Shown one piece after another: positions 26,907-33,927 of a stretch of 64,000 nt of DNA. The notes beneath the pieces are model-generated. The model made no database searches and was not told the DNA's origin. It saw only the letters and a program-made list of their open reading frames with translations. Both the position numbers and the translations under genes were made by a program. Position 1 is the stretch's first letter. Every line of letters starts with the position of its first letter. This stretch comes from an uncultured Acidobacteriaceae bacterium (GTDB taxonomy: Bacteria; Acidobacteriota; Terriglobia; Terriglobales; Acidobacteriaceae). The stretch spans positions 1 through 64,000 of the forward strand of contig CAIWFH010000074.1 in assembly GCA_903911925.1 (NCBI GenBank), read 5' to 3'.

Positions 26907-27077
26907 TTATTTCAACCAGTACCCGAGAACAACGCCAACTATCCCGAAGGCCCATTTAAGGTGGGCGTCAGGATATGCGTTTGACAGGATCACGACGCAT
27001 GCAATCGCGAGAACAACCGCAGAGAATCCGATGCGAGCGAGAACCAGCCAATCTTGCCGGGTTAATGGCTGCGGCAT
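26907..27077 (-). CDS. Small two-span membrane protein, 56 residues, last gene of the Ntn-hydrolase unit
   Basis: The peptide has two hydrophobic stretches (WLVLARIGFSAVVLAIACVV and LKWAFGIVGVVLGYWLK) after a polar start MPQPLTRQD. I know no family for it. The ATG at 27075-27077 begins five bases after the stop of the 69-residue gene upstream, so translation is probably coupled. The frame is open further up to 27206, but that part overlaps the upstream gene. Base composition is less GC-rich than in the flanking ribosomal genes, as in the rest of this unit. Confidence 0.55.
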   Translation of the reverse strand: MPQPLTRQDWLVLARIGFSAVVLAIACVVILSNAYPDAHLKWAFGIVGVVLGYWLK

Positions 27078-27082
27078 CTGTC

Positions 27083-27292
27083 TTAGCGTGTAAACAGCTT
27101 CTTTACCGTGGCTGCAGCCTCGCGAATGTGCGAACCCACAATTGGCTCGTCCCGATGGTCGAGGGCTGACATTTGCGAAAATTGAACGGGCTGAATTGGT
27201 TCGCAATTGAGCGTGAGGGAAATGCCCATATGTTTTGAGACAGCGAGCCAGTCAAGCATCGTTGCTGAGTTTGTTTGCAATGAATCAGGCAT
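27083..27292 (-). CDS. Hypothetical 69-residue protein, middle gene of the Ntn-hydrolase unit
   Basis: A small soluble protein with no recognised domain. It contains MLDWLAVSKHMGISLTLNCE and a C-terminal helix-like REAAATVKKLFTR. AGGGGAG lies eight bases before the ATG at 27290-27292, and the stop codon of the Ntn-hydrolase-like gene is three bases upstream of that ATG, so the two are almost certainly translated from one mRNA. It could be a partner or regulator of that protein, judged only from position. Confidence 0.65.
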   Translation of the reverse strand: MPDSLQTNSATMLDWLAVSKHMGISLTLNCEPIQPVQFSQMSALDHRDEPIVGSHIREAAATVKKLFTR

Positions 27293-27295
27293 GGT

Positions 27296-28174
27296 CTAAT
27301 CTCCCCTGCGGCGACGCATACTCTCTCTATCGCCGGTTATCTGTTTCACTTGAATCTCTTTGAACCCATCCGTTCTTGTGATCGTGGCAACATCGACGGC
27401 TCCCCCTACCCCACGGATCCCAACCACCCACTGCTGCAAAAGAATGGTCGATCGCACGGCAAAGATTGAAAGGTCGACACAGTCTTGGAGCGGCAAAAGT
27501 TGCCACGGAATGGCAACCGTCAATCGCTGCTTCAGCTGCTCCCCTAGGTCCGGTTTTCGTGCCTCCGTCGGAATTTCTAGCAAATCTTGGGCCAAGTCAG
27601 GAATGCGACCATCAAATCCCTGCAATAATCGGTCAGCAATTTCGCTCTGCCCCCCCCACAAGGCTCCAAAATTTCCGTCAGCCATTACCTCGACCGGATT
27701 CGGTGAGTTAGGCACAGAAAGCTGGAATACCCTCCCGTACGGTGCCTTTTCATCGTATCCTCCGACAATAAAAACCATCTCCTGATTTTTGACGGCCGGA
27801 TTTGGCATACCTGCCTCAGTCCATTGACGAAGAAAAAATGCCCCGAGTTTGACCGCGAAGGCCTCGACACTTAATCTTCCGTGAACTCCTTCTTTCTCAT
27901 CAGCCTCCGTGAGCTCTTCATCAAATTCCGGAAGAAAGCTGTTGGCGGTTCTGGGTGCCTGAAGTCCGATCGCTCCGACACCGTACGTTACCACACCAAC
28001 ATATTTCTGACTCTTTACATTCAATAACTTAGTGGCATTATCGAAGGTGGATGGAATAAGGGTAACTTGGGGTCCCTGTGCCCCCTGCAGCGTCGTCGTG
28101 CCCATTATCGTTACTCGACTGTCCGCAGCTAGAACTATGCCTTCCGCTCCCTTAAACACGATCCCTAATGACAC
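27296..28174 (-). CDS. Proteasome-like Ntn-hydrolase-fold protein
   Basis: A 292-residue protein whose N-terminal half resembles proteasome beta subunits: SLGIVFKGAEGIVLAADSRV followed by NATKLLNVKSQKYVGVVTYG, which would carry the Asp17 and Lys33 equivalents, with about 15 extra residues between them. Residues EMVFIVGGYDEKAPYGRVFQ resemble a later beta strand of the fold. The usual T-T-T-V-G-I start aligns with A-V-S-L-G-I, so the catalytic Thr is absent in that alignment. I chose the GTG at 28172-28174, with AAGGGA nine bases upstream, because Met removal would expose Ser1; a TTG at 28207 would give an 11-residue longer, Ala-aligned form. Proteolytic activity is therefore uncertain. It heads a three-gene unit with two small proteins. 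Confidence 0.7.
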   Translation of the reverse strand: MSLGIVFKGAEGIVLAADSRVTIMGTTTLQGAQGPQVTLIPSTFDNATKLLNVKSQKYVGVVTYGVGAIGLQAPRTANSFLPEFDEELTEADEKEGVHGRLSVEAFAVKLGAFFLRQWTEAGMPNPAVKNQEMVFIVGGYDEKAPYGRVFQLSVPNSPNPVEVMADGNFGALWGGQSEIADRLLQGFDGRIPDLAQDLLEIPTEARKPDLGEQLKQRLTVAIPWQLLPLQDCVDLSIFAVRSTILLQQWVVGIRGVGGAVDVATITRTDGFKEIQVKQITGDRESMRRRRGD

Positions 28175-28542
28175 GGCAACGATTCCCTTCCAACCGATAG
28201 CGATCAAAGCAAATGCAGCAAGAGTTTTGACGCACAGTATTCATCGGTATACCACGGCAAGTCAATCACGAGTTTGCGCCACATCTAGCTAATAATCTGC
28301 AAAAGGGAAAGTTCGACGAAAGTTTCCGCAGGTTGGGAACGACGAACAACATATTCAAAAGGCTCAGGACCGATTTGCCTCAAGCGCCCACTTTCGGCGA
28401 TACTTAGGTGTTGTGTCTTGGCTGGCTGGACACTTTGGTCCGGCCCCTCTATTGGCTGGGCGAGCTTGAAGCAGAAAACCGCCGGCCGCGAATACCTTTA
28501 GACAACAACAGAGCACAGGATTTTGAAAGGAACCGTATCGCC
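28175..28542. other. Divergent intergenic region, Ntn-hydrolase unit / rpsP
   Basis: About 370 bp between divergent starts. It must hold promoters for both directions, but I could not pick a convincing -35/-10 pair. The rpsP ribosome-binding site AAAGGAA is at its right end. Open frames across it (28032-28292 and the extension upstream of rpsP) show no protein-like sequence. It is less GC-rich on the left than on the right, so the boundary of the foreign-looking segment probably lies here. Confidence 0.6.
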
Positions 28543-28809
28543 GTGGTGATGATTCGTTTGGCGCGCGTTGGCGCCCGCAAGCAGCCCTACTACCGCATCG
28601 TGGTCATTGAAAAAGACCGCGCCCGCAATGGCCGTTCCATCGAGGTCGTCGGCACTTACAACCCCCGTACCGAGCCCGCAACCGTGGTGCTGAAGCACGA
28701 GCGTGTCGCCTACTGGCGCGGCGTCGGCGCACAGTTGTCTCCCATCGTTTTGAAGCTGGTCACCAAGAACCCGGCGGCTGCTTCGGTTGCTGAAACCGCC
28801 GCGGCCTGA
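28543..28809 (+). CDS. rpsP: 30S ribosomal protein S16
   Basis: An 88-residue ribosomal protein with canonical S16 sequence: MIRLARVGARKQPYYRIVVI, EKDRARNGRSIEVVGTYNPR and ERVAYWRGVGAQLSPIVLKL. It binds 16S rRNA during 30S assembly. Starts at GTG 28543, GTG 28546 and ATG 28549 are possible; the first is closest to the AAAGGAA site and gives an MVMIRLAR start like related proteins. The open frame upstream to 28408 is not protein-like. It is followed by the KH-domain gene and rimM, the standard order. Confidence 0.97.
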   Translation: MVMIRLARVGARKQPYYRIVVIEKDRARNGRSIEVVGTYNPRTEPATVVLKHERVAYWRGVGAQLSPIVLKLVTKNPAAASVAETAAA

Positions 28810-28967
28810 CCGCATTCTCCCCTCCCCAGGCGGGTATCGCATGAAATTTGCCCGGCGCCATCAGCAAACACCTATACAATTGCTGACGGCGGCGGGTAGT
28901 TGCTGTTACTATTCGCGCACCGATTCCAGTGCATGAATTCTGGACGTATACGGTCAGGGGAAAGCGC

Positions 28968-29231
28968 ATGACCCAAAACGGTATGGTCGCAGTAGATGAA
29001 TTGGTCCGCGAAATTGCGCGGGCTCTGGTGGATGAGCCGGCAGCCGTTGACGTCGAGTCAGTGGACCGGGACGATAACACTGTGCTTAAACTGCGGGTGG
29101 CCCCCACCGATGTGGGCAAGGTCATCGGCAAGCAGGGCCGCACGGCCCGCTCGGTCCGCACCATCCTGGGCGCCGTCAGTATGAAGCTGCACCATCGCTA
29201 CACGCTCGACATCCTGGAAGAAGACGACTAG
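28968..29231 (+). CDS. khpA: KH-domain RNA-binding protein KhpA (YlqC-like)
   Basis: An 87-residue single-KH-domain protein. The GxxG-type loop is VIGKQGRTARSVRTIL, preceded by VDRDDNTVLKLRVAPTDVGK and followed by HRYTLDILEEDD. KhpA homologues bind RNA and affect ribosome function and cell envelope in other bacteria. It lies 158 bp after rpsP and 51 bp before rimM, the usual place between them. The ATG at 28968 follows AGGGGAAA; a GTG at 28929 would add 13 residues but lacks a good site. Confidence 0.93.
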   Translation: MTQNGMVAVDELVREIARALVDEPAAVDVESVDRDDNTVLKLRVAPTDVGKVIGKQGRTARSVRTILGAVSMKLHHRYTLDILEEDD

Positions 29232-29282
29232 GCCCGCAAGGCTGCCCGCGCAGGCCTCTTGCCGGACGCGGAGGCACTCCCG

Positions 29283-29960
29283 ATGACTACGCCCGACTCT
29301 CCAGCCACCCAATGGGTATGGCTAGCCCGCTGCCGCCGCTCCCAGGGCCGCAAGGGCGAAGTCTTCGCCGACATCCTCACCGACTTCCCCGAAAAATTTG
29401 CCGACCGGAAAAAGCTCTGGCTCCTCGCCGAGCAGAGCACAGCAGGAAAGTCCGGCCTTGTAACATGGCACGACTTTAGTCGTGCCGCAAACACCCAAAA
29501 ATCGACGGGGGCTTTAGCCCCTGAGGGAAGTTCGTCCGTCAAACCCGCTGCCATCCTTCCGCCGCGCGAAGTCGAACTCACAGCCCACTGGCTCCACAAG
29601 GGCGGCATCGTCCTCCACTTCGCCGGCATCGACTCCATCACCGTCGCCGAGACCCTTAAAGGCCTCATCGTCGCCATCCCGCTTGAACAGCGTGCCGCTC
29701 TGGATGAAGACGAGGTCTACACCGGCGACCTCATCGGCTGCACCCTGGTGGATGTGGCCGGACCTGCTCCCGTGATCATCGGCCAGATCGAACAAGTAGA
29801 CCGCACCGCCGGCCCCGTGGCGCTGCTCGTGGTTCAAGGCGCAAACGGAGAGGTCCTCGTCCCCTTTGCAAAAGCATTTCTGCGGAAAATCGACTTGGAA
29901 GGCAAGCGGGTTGAGATGGCGCTTCCCGAGGGGTTGGTCGATCTGAACACGGCGGGTTAA
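29283..29960 (+). CDS. rimM: Ribosome maturation factor RimM with an inserted repeat-encoded peptide
   Basis: A 225-residue protein needed for 30S head assembly, which binds S19. The N-terminal barrel (WVWLARCRRSQGRKGEVFAD) and the PRC-barrel (LDEDEVYTGDLIGCTLVDVA, EVLVPFAKAFLRKIDLEGKR) are typical. It is longer than the usual 165-185 residues because residues 62-82, W/GHDFSRA...K..GALAPEG, are encoded by a 63-bp double-hairpin repeat, with further poorly conserved residues on either side. The insertion falls in a loop of the N-terminal barrel between LWLLAEQ and PREVELTAHW. The frame is intact. The ATG at 29283 has GGAGG nine bases upstream; TTG 29259 is a weaker alternative. Confidence 0.95.
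   Translation: MTTPDSPATQWVWLARCRRSQGRKGEVFADILTDFPEKFADRKKLWLLAEQSTAGKSGLVTWHDFSRAANTQKSTGALAPEGSSSVKPAAILPPREVELTAHWLHKGGIVLHFAGIDSITVAETLKGLIVAIPLEQRAALDEDEVYTGDLIGCTLVDVAGPAPVIIGQIEQVDRTAGPVALLVVQGANGEVLVPFAKAFLRKIDLEGKRVEMALPEGLVDLNTAG
29466..29528 (+). repeat. 63-bp double-hairpin element, copy 2 (inside rimM)
   Basis: The first hairpin is GGCACGACTTTAGTCGTGCC (29467-29486) and the second GGGGCTTTAGCCCC (29508-29521), ending CTGAGGGAA. The copy occupies exactly 21 codons of rimM, in the stop-free frame, and is translated as WHDFSRA...STGALAPEG. Confidence 0.96.
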
Positions 29961-30080
29961 GCCTGCGTGTGGCTATTTTGCGCCTGATCTCGATCCCCCT
30001 GCATTTGTCTTACCTCATCCGTCATTACGTTCGGACCTGATTGCCACTGGCGGTCAGGCGGCGAACTGAGTAGAGCGCTC

Positions 30081-31472
30081 TCATTTGTGAATTGCAGCGG
30101 CATCGGAAGACGACTTGAGCCGCACACGCACATAAACGCTGGCTCCCCACGGATGATCCCCATAGATATTCGTGAGTGCGTTCCGCGCAGTTGTTTCGCC
30201 CATGCTGTATACCGTTCCATTTGCGCCAATTCCGAAATCCGCGCCGTGCCGGGAACAGATTTCTCTCGTATATCCCGCCGTAAAAGCTGAGATGTCAAAC
30301 CACTGCGGCAGCGTGGATTCAAGCGCCGGTTCATCGGCAAAGAGCTCATCGCGCTCGGACCATTCATAGCGCCCAGTGAGGATATTTTTGTGTGCGATGG
30401 GCAGTACGCCCTCGGCAGTAATCGCGTTCACCGCGTAGTGCCCGGCAGTCTTGTAGTCGCGGCCCCAGATCAGGCTTGCCGCGCGCTCGCCTGAGGCGTA
30501 CTCCACCGACGCAGTCGTGCGTTCCTCATCGCCCGGGCTGATCGCTTCAGGATGGTGAATCCTCCCGGTCGAGATTTGCGCCTGCCAGTCGCGCGCCGGA
30601 AGCCAGGTAATGCGCGACGCCCAGGAATCCATCGGGCCAAATTCGACGGTCCAGCGATTCTCGCCCGGCTCCTGCCCGTAATATCCGCCAGCTTCAATGT
30701 GGACGCGATGCCAGGCAACTTCGGCTGTCGCAACATTGTCTGCGATATGCGTTGAATCCTCGTAGTGATGGCCGAGCGTGGCCTGGGGCAGTTCTGCGGC
30801 CGATGCGCGGTGAGGATACGCCGTCGGCCCCAGCGCGGGATCTCCGACCGGCGCGTAATAAAGATTCAGCACGGCCCTACCCACCGGGTGCGCATATTGC
30901 GCCCCGATTTCCATGACAAGATTGTGCGGGTGCTGCGCGTCAATAATGGGCTGGCCGTACGCTGTTTCCCCAATCTGAAATAACTCTGGATAGCGCCGGC
31001 CGGTGATGGTTGCCGGCTCCAGGCTCAGCATTGTCCTCAGCATGACGGTGCCGCCCAGAAGCGAATGCCGGGTGCCCAGCATGCCCCAGTTGGTGGAATA
31101 CAGTTTGTCTCCTCCACGCTTCAGGGCGCCCGGCGGCGTATTTGCATGGCTCTGTTGCACATCTACCAGGAATGCCTGCGCCATCCACGAAAGCTGCCAG
31201 TTGCCGCTCTGAGTCATCACCATCGGCATGGCCCAGCCGCGCGGTTGCGCACTGGTTCCCGAGGACTCTTCCATCAGCAATGCCGACGAAGGGCTCATTG
31301 GCATGTCCATCCCTGGCATCGCCATTTGCATGGTTGGCCGATGGGGCGCCGGCGCGTTCTGCTGTTGTCCTGCAGGCGGCTGAGGAGCCGGCATCTGCAT
31401 CTGCCCGGCAGTTGTGGGAGGAACCAGCACGATCGAAACGATGACGATTTCAATCAGGCAAAGCCGGCACAT
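30081..31472 (-). CDS. Outer-membrane beta-barrel-like protein with Met-rich N-terminus
   Basis: A 463-residue exported protein. The signal sequence is MCRLCLIEIVIVSIVLVPPTTAG. Mature residues about 24-65 are rich in Met, Pro and Gln (MQMPAPQPPAGQQQ, MQMAMPGMDMPMS), a composition seen in copper-binding proteins. The rest alternates aromatic and polar residues as in a beta barrel (WQLSWMAQAFLVDVQQSHAN, YGQEPGENRWTVEFGPMDSW, WGASVYVRVRLKSS). No named family is recognised; a role in metal handling is a guess from composition. Other starts up to 31574 are possible, but the signal peptide supports the ATG at 31470-31472. It converges with rimM across 120 bp. Confidence 0.65.
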   Translation of the reverse strand: MCRLCLIEIVIVSIVLVPPTTAGQMQMPAPQPPAGQQQNAPAPHRPTMQMAMPGMDMPMSPSSALLMEESSGTSAQPRGWAMPMVMTQSGNWQLSWMAQAFLVDVQQSHANTPPGALKRGGDKLYSTNWGMLGTRHSLLGGTVMLRTMLSLEPATITGRRYPELFQIGETAYGQPIIDAQHPHNLVMEIGAQYAHPVGRAVLNLYYAPVGDPALGPTAYPHRASAAELPQATLGHHYEDSTHIADNVATAEVAWHRVHIEAGGYYGQEPGENRWTVEFGPMDSWASRITWLPARDWQAQISTGRIHHPEAISPGDEERTTASVEYASGERAASLIWGRDYKTAGHYAVNAITAEGVLPIAHKNILTGRYEWSERDELFADEPALESTLPQWFDISAFTAGYTREICSRHGADFGIGANGTVYSMGETTARNALTNIYGDHPWGASVYVRVRLKSSSDAAAIHK

Positions 31473-31838
31473 GGATAGAGTCTGCCAGAATTCAGCGGCA
31501 GACGCGAGGGTGATCGATCCTGCCCTTATTCCGGGCAAAGCGCGAATGGCTGCCGAGCCACCGGCATCTTTCACCGCCAGCTGAACTGGCCGCAGGCGGG
31601 CGGGATGCGTCCGACGACCTCGGTCCCCCCCGCCTTTCCCTCTACAGCTTGCTCTATAAGCCGCTTTCGGTGTGATCTATATCGCATTATTCCTGCATTT
31701 CCGGCCACATACTCAAAACACATAACACCAAGCTCAGCCCGGCTGTGAAAGAGGCTCTGGCCCTCGACCGGGCGGCTCTTTCGCCCAGCAAGCAATCGGT
31801 TTCCCGCGTACATCGGAAACCGACGCGGGAGTTTACAA
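31473..31838. other. Intergenic region without recognised gene
   Basis: About 366 bp between the divergent outer-membrane-protein gene and a zinc-ribbon-like gene. It probably holds both promoters. GTGTGATCTATATCGC (near 31670) has a TATAT-like segment that could be a -10 region, but no matching -35 was found. Open frames on the minus strand here are shadows. Confidence 0.4.
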
Positions 31839-32063
31839 ATGCCAAGACGAGACGGACCTCCGCTGATCCACAGCAACCGATACAGCGCGGAGTCGGCTTG
31901 TTGGCATTGTGATGGCGTAATTCGCCACGAGCCCTGGTGCGTATCGCAGAACACCACCGTTCGTTACGCATTCCAGGTCGTCGCCGACCCGGCCCGCTTG
32001 AGCGACCAGGACTGTCTAATCCTGCACGCTTTGGGCACCGCATGGACGGCGAAGGAAATTTAG
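31839..32063 (+). CDS. Small zinc-ribbon-like protein, 74 residues
   Basis: A short protein with a CWHCDGVIRHEPWC segment at residues 21-34, where three Cys and a His could bind zinc, followed by TTVRYAFQVVADPARLSDQD and CLILHALGTAW. I recall similar small acidobacterial proteins but know no function. The ATG at 31839 has GGGAG eight bases upstream, which supports translation. The longer minus-strand frames over the same region do not look like proteins. It ends 27 bp before the convergent GDYXXLXY gene. Confidence 0.65.
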   Translation: MPRRDGPPLIHSNRYSAESACWHCDGVIRHEPWCVSQNTTVRYAFQVVADPARLSDQDCLILHALGTAWTAKEI

Positions 32064-32090
32064 ATCAAGAAATACCCGGGCCCTTCCGCT

Positions 32091-32672
32091 CTATTGAAAC
32101 GCCAGTGGCTTCCATGCTCCGTTATCCTTCAGCGCCAGCTGAATGGGCCGCGGCGGGCCGCCCGGCGGAACCGTCACTTCAACCCAAAGCTCCTGCCCCG
32201 GCTTCAGCTCCGTGGGACTCGCCGCGTGCTCGGCAACATAAAAATCCACCGGCTTGGCCAACTGCATCTGTTCGCACCGGGCTTCCGGCTCCGCAACTAC
32301 TCTGATGCCATCGGAACTGTTCCGTGGATTCTGCAGCCGTATCGCCAGCAGCCGGTTGCTTTCCACCTTCAGGCTGGCCTGAAAACTGAACCACGGGACA
32401 GCCCTGATCGAGTAGCCGTCCGGCCGGGTGGTCCCGTCCACGTTGCGCGGAAACCGTGCCAGCCTGGCCGAGGGCAGGGTACTTTCGCAGCCGTCCACCG
32501 TCAGCCGCAGGCTCAGATACCTTCCCCGCATCAGCAGGGTAGGATCGTAAACCGCCGCCCGCGTCCACACTCGCGGGCAGGTCCAGCGCTGATAAAGATA
32601 CTTGCCGGCAACCGACGAAACCAGCGCCAACTGAATCAACAGCACGGCAATCGATGTTTTGGAGATCTTCAT
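32091..32672 (-). CDS. GDYXXLXY-type protein, partner of DUF2157
   Basis: A 193-residue protein with one N-terminal membrane segment (TSIAVLLIQLALVSSVAG). Residues LMRGRYLSLRL at about 47-57 match the GDYxxLxY motif after which the family is named. The rest is probably a beta-rich domain outside the cytosol (GRYLSL, GTTRPDGYSIRAVPWFSF, GQELWVEVTVPPGGPP). Its start codon overlaps the stop of the DUF2157 gene by four bases, so the two are translationally coupled; they are commonly paired in bacteria. Function is unknown. Confidence 0.82.
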   Translation of the reverse strand: MKISKTSIAVLLIQLALVSSVAGKYLYQRWTCPRVWTRAAVYDPTLLMRGRYLSLRLTVDGCESTLPSARLARFPRNVDGTTRPDGYSIRAVPWFSFQASLKVESNRLLAIRLQNPRNSSDGIRVVAEPEARCEQMQLAKPVDFYVAEHAASPTELKPGQELWVEVTVPPGGPPRPIQLALKDNGAWKPLAFQ

Positions 32673-33856
32673 TCCGCCTCCTCCAGCACAACGTCTTTTT
32701 GTCCCATCCGCGCCAGCAGCTTGCGCCGCGTCTTCTCAAGCACCCACCCGCCGGCCAGGAACAGAATCCCAAGGCCGATGAGGCCCAGCGACCGCCCTAC
32801 CTGGTCGAAGATGTCGCTGAAGTAGAACCACCCCACGGCAAGGCCAAAGTACACAATCCCCAGGTTGACCAGCGCGCGCGACGCCTGCCGCACGCCCCAC
32901 CAGATAATGAACACCGCAAAGGCCGCCACCATTGCATGCGCCAATAGGTTCGGTCCGCTCTGCGTGTATGGGTGCCCGCTGTTGGGCCCCATCGGAATCG
33001 TGCTTGTCCAGGTACGGTAACACCACGGCAGCGCCAGCGAAAACAGAATCGCCACAGCCACCGGCACCGAACTCTTGAGCGGCCGCACGACCGACGCCAT
33101 TAGCGGCACCAACGCGATCAACAGCCAACCGCAAAGACGGGCGGTCAGGGATAGAGAGGTCTGGTCCCCCCACGAGCGCCACCCGTCCAGCATCAGCGTC
33201 ACGCCGTATGCCGCTGCGATGGCCGCAAATCCGAACAGGACCGCTCGGGCCACTATGTGCTTTGACCCAAGAAATACGGTCAGGTAAAGCACCGCCCACG
33301 CCAGCAGGAACCGGCCGGTATATGCCTCCGCACCAATATGCCCCTGAGCATAGAACGAGAACTCCGCCAGCATCCACGCCGGCAGCAGAAGAAAAGTCAG
33401 AATTTGTTGCGCCTCGTCGCGCAGCAGGAACCACCCTGTCATTGCCGCAATGGCCCACAGCAACACGGCAATCGGCCAATGCGCCTCGACGTTGAAGATC
33501 TGCCCGACGAGCGCGATCGCGGCCCCGGCCGAAACCGTTCCCACGGCATGCAGCGCCGTTGAGACCCCGCGAAACGTCTTGCGCGTACAGGCCCCGGCCA
33601 GGTGAAAGAGCGTGACCATGCCAATCACCAGCAGGTAGCGCCAGAAGGGCCCAATTCCATCCCAATGGGCCGAGACAAAAAGCACCACCCCGCAGGCCAG
33701 CAGCATGGCTCCCAGGATCAGAGCCACCATCCCTTGCCAGCGCAGTCCGCTGGGCTTTAGTTGCTGTTCTTCCCAGGTACGGATGCGGGCGGCAGCCTCC
33801 GCATTCAGGGCGCCGGCCGTTTGCCAGCGTTTCAGCATTGCTTCAAAGTCGGACAT
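32669..33856 (-). CDS. DUF2157 multi-pass membrane protein
   Basis: A 395-residue protein. It begins with a short cytosolic helix region (MSDFEAMLKRWQTAGALNAE, RIRTWEEQQLKPSGLRW), then about ten to eleven hydrophobic helices beginning GMVALILGAMLLACGVVLFV and including VSAGAAIALVGQIFNVEAHW, a typical DUF2157 segment. The C-terminus ends with a basic and acidic tail (KTRRKLLARMGQKDVVLEEA). The family is widespread but uncharacterised. The ATG at 33854-33856 starts the family-like sequence; a further five codons are open upstream. It overlaps the GDYXXLXY gene by an ATGA and is divergent from trmD with 71 bp between the starts. Confidence 0.88.
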   Translation of the reverse strand: MSDFEAMLKRWQTAGALNAEAAARIRTWEEQQLKPSGLRWQGMVALILGAMLLACGVVLFVSAHWDGIGPFWRYLLVIGMVTLFHLAGACTRKTFRGVSTALHAVGTVSAGAAIALVGQIFNVEAHWPIAVLLWAIAAMTGWFLLRDEAQQILTFLLLPAWMLAEFSFYAQGHIGAEAYTGRFLLAWAVLYLTVFLGSKHIVARAVLFGFAAIAAAYGVTLMLDGWRSWGDQTSLSLTARLCGWLLIALVPLMASVVRPLKSSVPVAVAILFSLALPWCYRTWTSTIPMGPNSGHPYTQSGPNLLAHAMVAAFAVFIIWWGVRQASRALVNLGIVYFGLAVGWFYFSDIFDQVGRSLGLIGLGILFLAGGWVLEKTRRKLLARMGQKDVVLEEAE

Positions 33857-33927
33857 GGCAGTTGGGCACATTAAAGCACATTGAGGCGGCTTCGAGGCGG
33901 AAACCTGAAGCGGCTAGAATCAATGCT

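Noticed and set aside
27296..28174. Calling the proteasome-like protein HslV or Anbu
   Set aside because: HslV starts TTIVSVR and has an HslU partner gene; Anbu starts with a Thr-Tyr-Cys-type sequence. Neither matches, and no ATPase gene is adjacent.
31571..32043. Minus-strand frames overlapping the small zinc-ribbon gene
   Set aside because: They have no ribosome-binding site and no motif, whereas the plus-strand frame has both.
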